Shown here: in pieces, positions 14,441 through 22,535 of the stretch
Numbering within the stretch: the first letter of the stretch is position 1
How the letters are laid out: each line of letters opens with the position of its first letter
Origin: an uncultured Aquimarina sp.
GTDB lineage: Bacteria > Bacteroidota > Bacteroidia > Flavobacteriales > Flavobacteriaceae
Assembly: GCA_947498455.1 (NCBI GenBank)
Contig: CANMKK010000026.1
Coordinates: 1-64,000, forward strand
Direction: 5' to 3'
Length of the DNA: 64,000 nucleotides
Translations under genes and position numbers: made by a program
The notes under the pieces: generated by a model
What the model saw: the letters and a program-made list of their open reading frames with translations, nothing else
Database searches by the model: none
What the model was told of the DNA's origin: nothing

Positions 14441-15349
14441 ATGGATTCACCTCTAGACGGTCTGGGTAAGATCAACAAAACCCCTATCAGTTATTATGGA
14501 GGGAAGCAATCCATGACCAAATTGATCCTTTCCTTACTCCCAAAACACAATCTCTATTGCGAACCCTTTGTAGGTGGTGCGGCTATCTTTTTTGCTAAAG
14601 AATCCAGTGCCGTAGAGGTAATTAATAACCTTAATGGAGATGTCGTCAACTTTTATCAAGTGTGTAAACTACAATTTACCCAGCTTAGTAAATTAATCCA
14701 GGCTACACCGCATAGTAGAAAAATACATATAGAAACCGCAGCGATTCTAAAAAACAATACAGAAAAAGATGCTGTAAAGCGTGCCTGGGCATTCTGGGTA
14801 CAGACGAATATGAGTTTTTCTTCCAGAGTATTTGGTGGTTATGGCTATGAACGGAAATCTAATGGATTTTCTAAAACTATCTTTAATAAGAAGCGGGCTT
14901 TTACCAAGAAGATATGTGACCGTCTAGATTTGGTAGATATAGAATGTAATGATGCCCTTACCGTTATAAAAAGCAGGGATACCAGAGACAGTTTCTTTTA
15001 TGTAGACCCTCCCTATTTCAATTCGGATATGGGACATTATAGAGGATATACCGAAAAGGATTTTGTGGATTTATTACAAGTATTGAGTAATATAAAAGGT
15101 AAGTTTTTATTGAGTAGCTACCCATCCGATATCCTGAAAAAATACACGAAGAGATGCAAATGGTACCAACTCACCAAAGAGTCTACCGTAAGTGCCAAAA
15201 AAGGCAAACGAGATAAGAAGAAAACCGAAGTGCTAACTGCAAATTACAACATAGAAAAAATACAGGAAACACTATCTGGTGTAGATACAATTACAGTATT
15301 AAGGACAAAATCAAAAGCACTGTACCTACAATTTACTTTTTCTAAGTAA
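14441..15349 (+). CDS. D12-class DNA adenine N6-methyltransferase (Dam-like)
   Basis: 302 aa. PISYYGGKQSM with EPFVGGAAIFF (SAM-binding FxGG motif) near residue 45 and catalytic FFYVDPPYF (DPPY) near 185 define the Dam/D12 class. Transfers a methyl group from SAM to adenine in a short DNA target, possibly GATC. No restriction enzyme is adjacent, so it is probably an orphan or phage-type methylase used for protection or regulation. Second gene of the phage-like block. Confidence 0.88.
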   Translation: MDSPLDGLGKINKTPISYYGGKQSMTKLILSLLPKHNLYCEPFVGGAAIFFAKESSAVEVINNLNGDVVNFYQVCKLQFTQLSKLIQATPHSRKIHIETAAILKNNTEKDAVKRAWAFWVQTNMSFSSRVFGGYGYERKSNGFSKTIFNKKRAFTKKICDRLDLVDIECNDALTVIKSRDTRDSFFYVDPPYFNSDMGHYRGYTEKDFVDLLQVLSNIKGKFLLSSYPSDILKKYTKRCKWYQLTKESTVSAKKGKRDKKKTEVLTANYNIEKIQETLSGVDTITVLRTKSKALYLQFTFSK

Positions 15350-15568
15350 ACATCCATTCCCTTTGCCAACGCTACTTCTCGCTCACAACTAATGTTGTGC
15401 CGTCTTCAAAGGAAGGGGCTTGAAGTCTCCCTTAGAAGGGAGATTTAGAGGGATGTAAAACACCCCAAATTCAAATCTATTGGTTTAAAGATTACAAAGT
15501 AGTACTAAACCAGCACCATCCCGAAACAACCCGAAAGCAAGCTAGCTCCCGATAGTATTATTGCTCTT

Positions 15569-16018
15569 ATGGAAAAGCGGCTTATTTCTTTTGCAAATTA
15601 TGATGAAACGATTCGTAGTATAAAGATTGATGCACTACCAGAATTACTGCAGAACGGACATCGGTTTTTTAAAGAAGCTCGTTTTTTTTATGATTCTGAA
15701 CCTGTGATCCGTGAAACCATCAATTTATATCTGGAACGATTAAATGCTTATCTATTTTCAAAAGTCCTTACACCAACCGAAACATCCGTGTTAGAGATTG
15801 ATTTTATACAGCGTTTTCTGGAGATGCATAAAACGGTGCAAACCAAAGAGCAATTGAAAACCTATATTTTTGAGTTACAAACTGCGATTTCCAAAAAACA
15901 GATTACTAAAAACTCTTCCGTATCTGATCAAATTGATCAAATCCAACGCAAATTGATCAATACCTATAATGATCAACTTTTTAAGGGTCAAATCAAAATT
16001 GTAATCAACAGAAAATGA
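15569..16018 (+). CDS. Hypothetical protein, 149 aa, phage-like block
   Basis: Predicted mostly helical, with no signal or membrane segment. Its stop (TGA 16016-16018) abuts the next gene, indicating one operon with the ATPase. Family not recognised; by position it may be a partner of the ATPase. The 220 nt before it carry a short REP-like palindromic repeat (15420-15457). Confidence 0.65.
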   Translation: MEKRLISFANYDETIRSIKIDALPELLQNGHRFFKEARFFYDSEPVIRETINLYLERLNAYLFSKVLTPTETSVLEIDFIQRFLEMHKTVQTKEQLKTYIFELQTAISKKQITKNSSVSDQIDQIQRKLINTYNDQLFKGQIKIVINRK

Positions 16019-16762
16019 TTGTCCCAATTGCGAAAAGTTATAAAAAATGATCTGTCTGGAGTATCAGTAAGCACAGGATTAGGCAGTGTCGAAAATACTA
16101 CGAGTATAGGAAATCAAAAAATATCAAATCTTTTCTCTCCTATGAATGCTATGGTTCAGAAAGAAACTACCCAAACCTTTCGATTAAACGGCGATTTAGG
16201 CGAACTGTTAGGGGATATCGAACGTTTTGAGCTGGCCATTACCATCGAAGGGGATCAGGGAGGAGGAAAAACCAGGTTTACCTACCAACTGGCAGATGCT
16301 TTTGCCGATATCGGAAATAGTGTGGCAATTTTCACCTTAGAGATCGGAGGTAAATCGGATCTGATTACAAGAATGAAAAATGAATATCTGCAACCCCAGA
16401 ATCAGCATAGGATCTATAGGGCTGATCAATTACCTGATGGATACAAATCTATAGAAGAAGCCGCAAAAAGCTTTGATGTGATTATTATTGATAGTTGGAA
16501 CAAAACAGGTTTGCCATCTCAGGATTTTGATCGTCTACGGAAACAATATCCGGGTATCATCTTTATTGTCATCTTCCAACGGACTACACAAAAAACAATT
16601 CGTGGTGGAACCGCTCCATTATACGATGCAGGGATCAACATAGAAATTGTAAAAGTGGATGACACTTTTAGGAATAATTATGCGGTCACTACCAAAAACA
16701 GGTATGGGGTTACTGGTATCCAATACAATATCCATACAAAAGAAATCACAGTCATTGACTGA
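16019..16762 (+). CDS. RecA-fold P-loop ATPase of a mobile element
   Basis: 247 aa from TTG 16019; an internal ATG (16142) is an alternative start. Walker A EGDQGGGKT at about residue 80 and Walker B FDVIIIDSW near 155; FIVIFQRTTQKTIRGGTAPLYDAGINIEI follows the RadA/DnaB-like layout (only the order is used as evidence). Such small ATPases in Bacteroidetes elements may act in replication or recombination. Directly follows the 149-aa gene. Confidence 0.7.
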   Translation: MSQLRKVIKNDLSGVSVSTGLGSVENTTSIGNQKISNLFSPMNAMVQKETTQTFRLNGDLGELLGDIERFELAITIEGDQGGGKTRFTYQLADAFADIGNSVAIFTLEIGGKSDLITRMKNEYLQPQNQHRIYRADQLPDGYKSIEEAAKSFDVIIIDSWNKTGLPSQDFDRLRKQYPGIIFIVIFQRTTQKTIRGGTAPLYDAGINIEIVKVDDTFRNNYAVTTKNRYGVTGIQYNIHTKEITVID

Positions 16763-16776
16763 TTATCAATTATAAA

Positions 16777-17439
16777 ATGACATACTATATCAATCTTATT
16801 AAAACTATCTGGAGGCTAATTCCTATTGCTTTACTAATTGTATTAGGAGTGCTGTTCTTTCAATTAAGAAGGGAACGTCAGAAAGTGAATGATTTTAAAG
16901 AAATCCAAAATACACAGTTCCTGGAGATCAAAAAATGGAAAGATGCTGCCGGGAAAAACAGGTCTAGGGCAGAAATTGCTGAGATCAATGCCAGAAATGC
17001 AAAACTGGTATTAAACAAAGAACTCCAACAAATGCTACAAAAAGAAGTAGGGAATTTAAAACGAAACTTAATCAGTTACGCCGCAATACAAGCTTCTACA
17101 AAAGGAACTTTTCAGACAAAAGGGAAAGACACCATTTATCTAGTCAATGAACTCAAATCCCTACCTGCAAAACGATTTGGGATTCATAATCCAGATTTGG
17201 ATTTTGAAGGTATCTATGTTCCAGAGTTAGATACCCTTATGGTCAACTATAAGATTACCCATAATTTTGATCTATTCTATTACTACAAAAAACCTGGTAA
17301 ATCCCCTTGGAACCTATTCCGAAGAAAAAGAGCTGTTGCAGAAATTAAATTCCATAACCACGGATCACAGGCTGATAGTTTGTTTACGGTGGTGTTGGAG
17401 CGGAAGAAAGGATTGTGGAAGCGGGTTTTTGGTAGGTAG
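16777..17439 (+). CDS. Membrane-anchored coiled-coil protein
   Basis: 220 aa. One N-terminal membrane helix (LIPIALLIVLGVLFF), then a Lys/Glu-rich coiled coil (about 30-100) and a C-terminal beta-rich part with a basic tail. Encoded 14 nt after the ATPase. Organisation resembles anchored phage-element proteins of unknown role. Confidence 0.65.
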   Translation: MTYYINLIKTIWRLIPIALLIVLGVLFFQLRRERQKVNDFKEIQNTQFLEIKKWKDAAGKNRSRAEIAEINARNAKLVLNKELQQMLQKEVGNLKRNLISYAAIQASTKGTFQTKGKDTIYLVNELKSLPAKRFGIHNPDLDFEGIYVPELDTLMVNYKITHNFDLFYYYKKPGKSPWNLFRRKRAVAEIKFHNHGSQADSLFTVVLERKKGLWKRVFGR

Positions 17440-17512
17440 CCTCTTTTTAATTATCATATTGATAACTATCTTTGATAATTAAATATTCTATTCTACATAA
17501 TTTGACTAAGTA

Positions 17513-17914
17513 TTGAAAAAGATACTTAAATATGGGGTTATAACTCTAGCAGTTGTAATAATTACAATTGTTGGATTCATTGGTTTTGGACTTAGATCAA
17601 TGGAGATTGAAGATCAATATGGAGATTACCAAATGATTTATTATAAATCAAAAGATGGAGATATAATAGTCAATGAAGAAACATCTGAATTCGGTATTGT
17701 GAGCAAGAATTGGAAAAGGCTAAATATTAGGACAAAAGAGAATAATTCAATTGATCTATACACGTTCGTAAGCAAGGTAAGCTATTATGCGAACATTAAA
17801 ATATATCGGCCAAAAACTGCAATTGAAGAAATAGCACAAATGGATTTTCCTGATATACAAAATCTGATAGAGAAGGAAAAAATAGAATTAATATTAGAGC
17901 ATCAAAATGAATAA
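17513..17914 (+). CDS. Hypothetical membrane-anchored protein, 133 aa
   Basis: TTG start (KKILKYGVITLAVVIITIVG) gives a single N-terminal membrane helix followed by a small extracytoplasmic domain. No family recognised. Overlaps the next gene by 8 nt, so the two are co-translated. Confidence 0.6.
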   Translation: MKKILKYGVITLAVVIITIVGFIGFGLRSMEIEDQYGDYQMIYYKSKDGDIIVNEETSEFGIVSKNWKRLNIRTKENNSIDLYTFVSKVSYYANIKIYRPKTAIEEIAQMDFPDIQNLIEKEKIELILEHQNE

Positions 17915-18335
17915 GTTGATTAAGCGATTATTGAAAATAATAATCTCATTCTTTTTACTAACAATTATATTGATGTTCGGTTTTTTTTACATTCCTAAAA
18001 TTACAGAATTTAGCTCTAATACACCAAAATATACTCCTTTAATAACAAAGGATGATAAAAGATCGCCAGAGTTTGAACAAGGATTAGAGTTATTTTTAAG
18101 CTATTGTAGAAAATGTCATGTGACTAAATCGCGTAGACATAATTATTTGGACGGAATAGTTGATAAAGTTGGAGTAGATTACTTAAAATTATATCTGACA
18201 AAACAAGATTCGTTGACGAAGAATAAGGACAAATATTCCTTAGCCATTAAAGATGAATGGGGAAATCAGGCAAATAGTCATAATTTTAAATATTCAGAAA
18301 GAGAACTTAACTTATTGATAGAATATTTAAGGTGA
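17907..18335 (+). CDS. Small c-type cytochrome-like protein
   Basis: 142 aa with an N-terminal membrane helix (residues about 9-28) and one CRKCH heme-attachment motif near residue 70, fitting a monoheme, membrane-anchored periplasmic cytochrome c-like domain. A distal Met ligand is not obvious. Co-transcribed with the 133-aa protein; electron partner unknown. Confidence 0.6.
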   Translation: MNKLIKRLLKIIISFFLLTIILMFGFFYIPKITEFSSNTPKYTPLITKDDKRSPEFEQGLELFLSYCRKCHVTKSRRHNYLDGIVDKVGVDYLKLYLTKQDSLTKNKDKYSLAIKDEWGNQANSHNFKYSERELNLLIEYLR

Positions 18336-18517
18336 AACATTAATATTGGATATTAAGAGAAAAATCGATAAAATAGGAAGCACTCTAAAAAATAATTGGT
18401 GCCACGATTATTAAGACTGACTCATCAAAATTCTATATCAATCTGTTTAAGTTCATATAGAACCGTGAAAACCGAGCAAAAACCGAGCAATTTTTTTAAA
18501 GAAATGCCTATAACCAA

Positions 18518-18550
18518 AAAGAGTTACGAAAATTATTTTCGTAACTCTTT
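18518..18550. terminator. Bidirectional terminator at the island edge
   Basis: 15-bp perfect stem AAAGAGTTACGAAAA / TTTTCGTAACTCTTT with a TTA loop, ending 11 nt from the tRNA-Asn 3' end. Confidence 0.8.
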
Positions 18551-18561
18551 GATTATTAAAG

Positions 18562-18635
18562 CTCCCCCTCTTGGGCTCGAACCAAGGACCCTTTGATTAA
18601 CAGTCAAATGCTCTAACCAACTGAGCTAAGGAGGA
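18562..18635 (-). tRNA. tRNA-Asn (GUU), canonical
   Basis: Read on the minus strand: acceptor TCCTCCT/AGGGGGA, D arm AGCTCAGTTGGTTAGAGC, anticodon stem TTTGA around CTGTTAA, T arm TTGG-TTCGAGC-CCAA, discriminator G. Its 3' end faces the accessory region on the left, the usual geometry of tyrosine-integrase attachment sites. It differs strongly from the array tRNA-Asn at 3029. Confidence 0.95.
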
Positions 18636-18727
18636 ATCTCGACTTGCAAAGCATCACTATGTTTCTGTTTTGCGAGTGCAAATATATACTATTTTTTTAA
18701 TCCCGAAAAGTTTTTTTTAATTTTTTA

Positions 18728-20044
18728 TCACTTTCCAACAATTGCGCGATAGATATCATTCCCATTGGCAAATAGTAATAGTGCGATAAGGATAATAAAA
18801 CCAGTTAATTGCGCATATTCCATGAATTTATCATTAGGTTTTCTACCAGTAATAATTTCATATAATAAAAACATTACATGTCCTCCATCTAATGCCGGAA
18901 TTGGTAATATATTCATAAAAGCAAGGATAATGGATATAAACGCTGTTGTATGCCAAAATACAGCCCAATTCCATTTAGGAGGAAACATATTTCCAATAGC
19001 AGCAAACCCACCTATCTGCGTAGCTCCTTTTTTAGTAAATACATATTTGAATTGTGTAATATAATCGTGAAGTTTCCAATAGCTGTAATCAAATCCTTTA
19101 CTAATACTCTGTCCAAAAGAATACGATTCTCTGTTGATATTATACGACACTGGTCCTGCACCAATTTTTCCTTCATCACTTACAACTACAGTAAGACTGT
19201 TTTCTATGTTGTTTCTAAGATATCCTATTCTTATTTCTTTATTTTTATTAGCCGATAGTTCATTTCTGAATTCATGCCACCATTCAATTTTTTTATCATT
19301 AACCGATGTAATAATATCACCTTTTAGAAGTCCCGCTGCAAGTGCAGGCTTGTTAACTAGTACAGTATCTAGAACAGGCTTGATCCTTATTCCAAAAGGT
19401 TCCATAACACCTTCTTCAAACATTTTTTTTCCAATATCTTCAGGTAGATCTATTGTTTTAGAGCTACCATTACTAGAAAGTATTGTCACATTCTTCACGT
19501 CCCTAAGAAAAAGATACATGTTAATTTCTCTCGCATCTTTAAAATCTTTCCCATTTACTTTTAATATTCTATCTCCGTCCTGAAACCCAAATTTTTCAAA
19601 GTTTTCCGCAACTTCATATCCTTTAGGGATGTCCTCTGTGGTAACGTAAGAAGTTCCCCAGGTAAATATTATAATCATATAAATTAAAAAGCCAAGGACT
19701 ATGTTCACAGTTACACCACCAAGCATAATAATAAGACGTTGCCATGCTGGTTTAGATCTAAATTCCCAAGGTTGCGGTGGACCGGCCATTTGTTCTTTAT
19801 CCATACTTTCATCAATCATTCCGGCAATTTTTACATAACCTCCCAGTGGTAACCACCCAATTCCATATACCGTTTCGCCAATCTTCTTTTTGAATAGAGA
19901 ATATTTTACATCAAAAAACAAATAGAATTTTTCTACCCGTGTTTTAAATAGCTTAGCAGGTATAAAATGTCCCAGCTCATGGAGCACAATAAGTATAGAT
20001 AAACTTAGCAGTAACTGTAGTGTCTTTATAATAAATGGACTCAT
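18728..20044 (-). CDS. rseP: RIP metalloprotease RseP (site-2 protease)
   Basis: 438 aa integral membrane zinc protease. First helix carries HELGH (residues about 21-25), two PDZ-like regions lie in the middle (GDRILKVNGKDF and GDIITSVNDKKI), and the C-terminal helix has NILPIPALDGGH with the third zinc ligand. Known role: intramembrane cleavage of anti-sigma factors and signal-peptide remnants. It stands alone here, transcribed toward the tRNA-Asn. Confidence 0.95.
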   Translation of the reverse strand: MSPFIIKTLQLLLSLSILIVLHELGHFIPAKLFKTRVEKFYLFFDVKYSLFKKKIGETVYGIGWLPLGGYVKIAGMIDESMDKEQMAGPPQPWEFRSKPAWQRLIIMLGGVTVNIVLGFLIYMIIIFTWGTSYVTTEDIPKGYEVAENFEKFGFQDGDRILKVNGKDFKDAREINMYLFLRDVKNVTILSSNGSSKTIDLPEDIGKKMFEEGVMEPFGIRIKPVLDTVLVNKPALAAGLLKGDIITSVNDKKIEWWHEFRNELSANKNKEIRIGYLRNNIENSLTVVVSDEGKIGAGPVSYNINRESYSFGQSISKGFDYSYWKLHDYITQFKYVFTKKGATQIGGFAAIGNMFPPKWNWAVFWHTTAFISIILAFMNILPIPALDGGHVMFLLYEIITGRKPNDKFMEYAQLTGFIILIALLLFANGNDIYRAIVGK

Positions 20045-20387
20045 AGGTCTTTTGTCTTATTTTCAAAATTAAATCACGCAAAAGTAACCTTTTAGACCAG
20101 TTTATGAAAGAAATCTAATAAGTAGATGCGTGTTTTAGCATTTTTTTAAAGTAAACTTTAATGTGGTTTGATTCAAAAGTCAGCAAGAATGATTCCAAGA
20201 ATCTTTCTTTTAAGGTTTACTAGAAGTGTCTAAAAGTCATAAGATTTGGGATGAATATATGTTAATTGTAAAATACTACAAACGTTAAAAAAAGCTTAAA
20301 AAAAGGGGAAAAAACAACTTTTCTTTTGATAAATGTGATAAATTTAACTGTAACGTAATCAATTGAATAATAAAAAAATACCTTCGC
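20045..20387. other. Intergenic region between rseP and FHA gene
   Basis: 343 nt between divergent genes, so promoters for both must lie here. TACCTTCG just before ATG 20388 resembles a -7 box, but it would put the start of transcription at or past the ATG. Nothing else recognised. Confidence 0.4.
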
Positions 20388-21368
20388 ATGGCTATAGTAA
20401 GAAATAATGTTTTGGGGAAAAGTGTAGTGTTAAAAACACCACATGTTTTTGGTAGAAATAAGCATAATGCCTGTACTTTTATTCCTGATAATGATGTGTC
20501 GAACTCTCATGCAACTATATTTTGGAAAAGTGGATGTTGGTATATACAGGACCATAGTAAAAATGGAACTTTAATAAATGGAAAACAGCTTATCCATAAA
20601 ATCACAAAACTGAGAAAAGGGGATACATTGCAATATGGAAAAAACCAAACGACCAAATGGGAATTTATAGATATAGGTACACCTACAGGATATTTTATTT
20701 CGCTAAACGATAAAGATAAAATCTTATCACTTCCTTTTGCTATGGATTTTATGAAAAGTAATTGTACGGAGATTACATTTTATTGTACAAAAGACTTACA
20801 ATGGAAAGTTGAAAAAGAAGGAGAAGTTATTGATTTGGTTCACGGATTAAAACTTCATTTTAATAATGAAGAATGGATGTTTATAGAAAATACCAATATT
20901 AGTGAGGCTTTAGATTATGGCCATATTTTAAACCAATCGTATTTTCAATTTATTTTAAGTGCAGATGAAGAACGAATCCAGATAAAAATTATGATCAATG
21001 AGCTCGAGTTAGATTTAGGAGAGTATAAACATAATTACCTATTACTTGCTTTAGCAAAAAAGAGATTGATCGATGCTGATTTAGAATATATTTTTGATGA
21101 TCAGGGTTGGATAGATATAGATGTATTGGCATCAGATATGTCTAAGGTGTTTAACAAAAAAATTGACAGTTCTTATCTAAATGTAGAGATTCAAAAATTG
21201 CGTAAACAATTAAATACATTAGTGCCATACGGATATTTATTTTCTAATATTGTAGAAAGAAGGGGGAAAGAGCTGCGTTTTTCACACCCTTATTTTAAGA
21301 TACAAAAAGATAGTGAATGTATAGGAAGTATATTTGCCATTAAAACTAAATTAAAAGTAGAAGAATAG
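20388..21368 (+). CDS. FHA-domain protein with C-terminal winged-helix-like domain
   Basis: 326 aa, no signal peptide. N-terminal FHA domain (residues about 8-90) with VFGRNKHNACTF, SNSHATI and KNGTLINGK, the conserved GR, SxxH and NG residues that bind phosphothreonine. A linker follows, and the C-terminal 110 residues (LLLALAKKRL...LNVEIQKLRKQL) resemble an OmpR-type winged helix. It may convert Ser/Thr kinase signalling into transcription; no kinase is adjacent. Confidence 0.75.
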   Translation: MAIVRNNVLGKSVVLKTPHVFGRNKHNACTFIPDNDVSNSHATIFWKSGCWYIQDHSKNGTLINGKQLIHKITKLRKGDTLQYGKNQTTKWEFIDIGTPTGYFISLNDKDKILSLPFAMDFMKSNCTEITFYCTKDLQWKVEKEGEVIDLVHGLKLHFNNEEWMFIENTNISEALDYGHILNQSYFQFILSADEERIQIKIMINELELDLGEYKHNYLLLALAKKRLIDADLEYIFDDQGWIDIDVLASDMSKVFNKKIDSSYLNVEIQKLRKQLNTLVPYGYLFSNIVERRGKELRFSHPYFKIQKDSECIGSIFAIKTKLKVEE

Positions 21369-21476
21369 AGTATGACTAGATGTTAACTTAGGTTGTAACA
21401 CTTTTCGTTAGAGATATCAGTAGTTTTTTCACAAGGAATTATAAAAAATGAAGCAAGGTGCTAAGAATAATCATCG

Positions 21477-21484
21477 TAATTTTG
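21477..21484 (+). promoter_or_regulatory. -7 box TAATTTTG before the SCO1 gene
   Basis: Perfect TAnnTTTG match 20 nt before ATG 21504; no good TTTG at -33. Confidence 0.45.
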
Positions 21485-21503
21485 CATCTCATAAGATATA
21501 AAG

Positions 21504-22181
21504 ATGCTTCAGTTTTTTTCGAAATATAAGTTTTTTGCGATAGTTCTTTTTGTTCTTTCGGTGATTATAATTTCTATTATTTATTCAATTTTAAAGCCTA
21601 AAAAAATATTACAGGTGTATGAACCATATAGGGTAGATACAGAACTAGTAGATAGCACAGTACAACATGTGCGTAAGTATCATAAGATTGCAGATTTTAG
21701 TCTGGTAAACCAAAATGGAGAAGAGGTAACCCATCAAAACTATGAAGGGAAGATTTATGTGGCCGATTTTTTCTTTACTACGTGTCAGACCATTTGCCCC
21801 ATTATGACTGGTCATATGAAAAAGATTCAGGAAAAATTAAAGCAAGATCAAGAGGTGCTATTATTATCTCATACCGTAATTCCCGAAACAGATAGTGTAC
21901 CGCAGTTAAAAAAATATGCTTTAGAAAAGGGAATTGATGATTCTAAGTGGAATATAGTAACCGGAGAAAAAAAACATATATATGAATTAGCAAGGAAATC
22001 ATATTTAGTAGCAAAATCTGATGGCGATGGGGGTCCTTACGATATGATTCATACGGAGAACTTCGTTTTGGTAGATAAGAAGAAACGCATTAGAGGGTTT
22101 TATGACGGAACAAATGAGGAAGAAATTGATCGATTAATAGAAGATATTCAGGTATTAAAGAAAGAAAATAGAGATCAGTGA
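21504..22181 (+). CDS. SCO1/SenC family copper chaperone
   Basis: 225 aa. N-terminal membrane anchor (residues about 7-28), then a thioredoxin-like domain with FFFTTCQTICPIM, the CxxxC copper site, and a later conserved His in MIHTENFVLVD. Known role: delivery of copper to, or redox care of, cytochrome c oxidase. Lies upstream of feoAB on the same strand, separated by about 90-115 nt with its own promoter signals. Confidence 0.92.
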   Translation: MLQFFSKYKFFAIVLFVLSVIIISIIYSILKPKKILQVYEPYRVDTELVDSTVQHVRKYHKIADFSLVNQNGEEVTHQNYEGKIYVADFFFTTCQTICPIMTGHMKKIQEKLKQDQEVLLLSHTVIPETDSVPQLKKYALEKGIDDSKWNIVTGEKKHIYELARKSYLVAKSDGDGGPYDMIHTENFVLVDKKKRIRGFYDGTNEEEIDRLIEDIQVLKKENRDQ

Positions 22182-22259
22182 TAAGACACTTATTGATAAA
22201 ATTGTTACCATAATTGTTGCTCTATATAGTTTTCACTTTTTCAATACATAATTTTCCAC

Positions 22260-22267
22260 TACTTTTG
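22260..22267 (+). promoter_or_regulatory. -7 box TACTTTTG before feoA
   Basis: Perfect TAnnTTTG. Transcription would start after about 22273, so the TTG codon at 22270 cannot be the feoA start. Confidence 0.5.
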
Positions 22268-22296
22268 CCTTGTTTGAAATTAATCTAAATAAGTAT

Positions 22297-22524
22297 TTGA
22301 AAACTACAATAGCAAATCTTAAACCCGGTCAGCGTGCTTTTATAAAGGAAATAACCTCCGAGGCCGTTCCTCTAAAATTATTAGAAATGGGATGCCTTCC
22401 GGGTAATGAAGTAGAATTATTGCATACAGCTCCTTTTCAATGCCCTATGTATTTGATAATAAATGGAAGTCATCTTGCAATACGAAAAGAGATTGCAGCA
22501 CAAATCGAAATTGAGATTATTTAA
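22297..22524 (+). CDS. feoA: Ferrous iron transport protein FeoA
   Basis: SH3-like FeoA of about 75 aa. The TTG at 22297 was preferred over 22270 because it gives MKTTIANLKPGQRAFI, the normal FeoA N-terminus, and lies after the -7 box. Motifs LLEMGCLPG and GSHLAIRKEIA are typical. FeoA supports FeoB-mediated Fe(II) uptake. feoB follows 11 nt later. Confidence 0.9.
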   Translation: MKTTIANLKPGQRAFIKEITSEAVPLKLLEMGCLPGNEVELLHTAPFQCPMYLIINGSHLAIRKEIAAQIEIEII

Positions 22525-22535
22525 CTGCAATTTTT

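Noticed and set aside
18396..18596. 66-aa ORF running into tRNA-Asn
   Set aside because: Overlaps a terminator hairpin and the tRNA; no protein features.
22270..22296. TTG 22270 as feoA start
   Set aside because: It lies 3 nt after a perfect -7 box, upstream of the expected transcript start, and adds residues not typical of FeoA.
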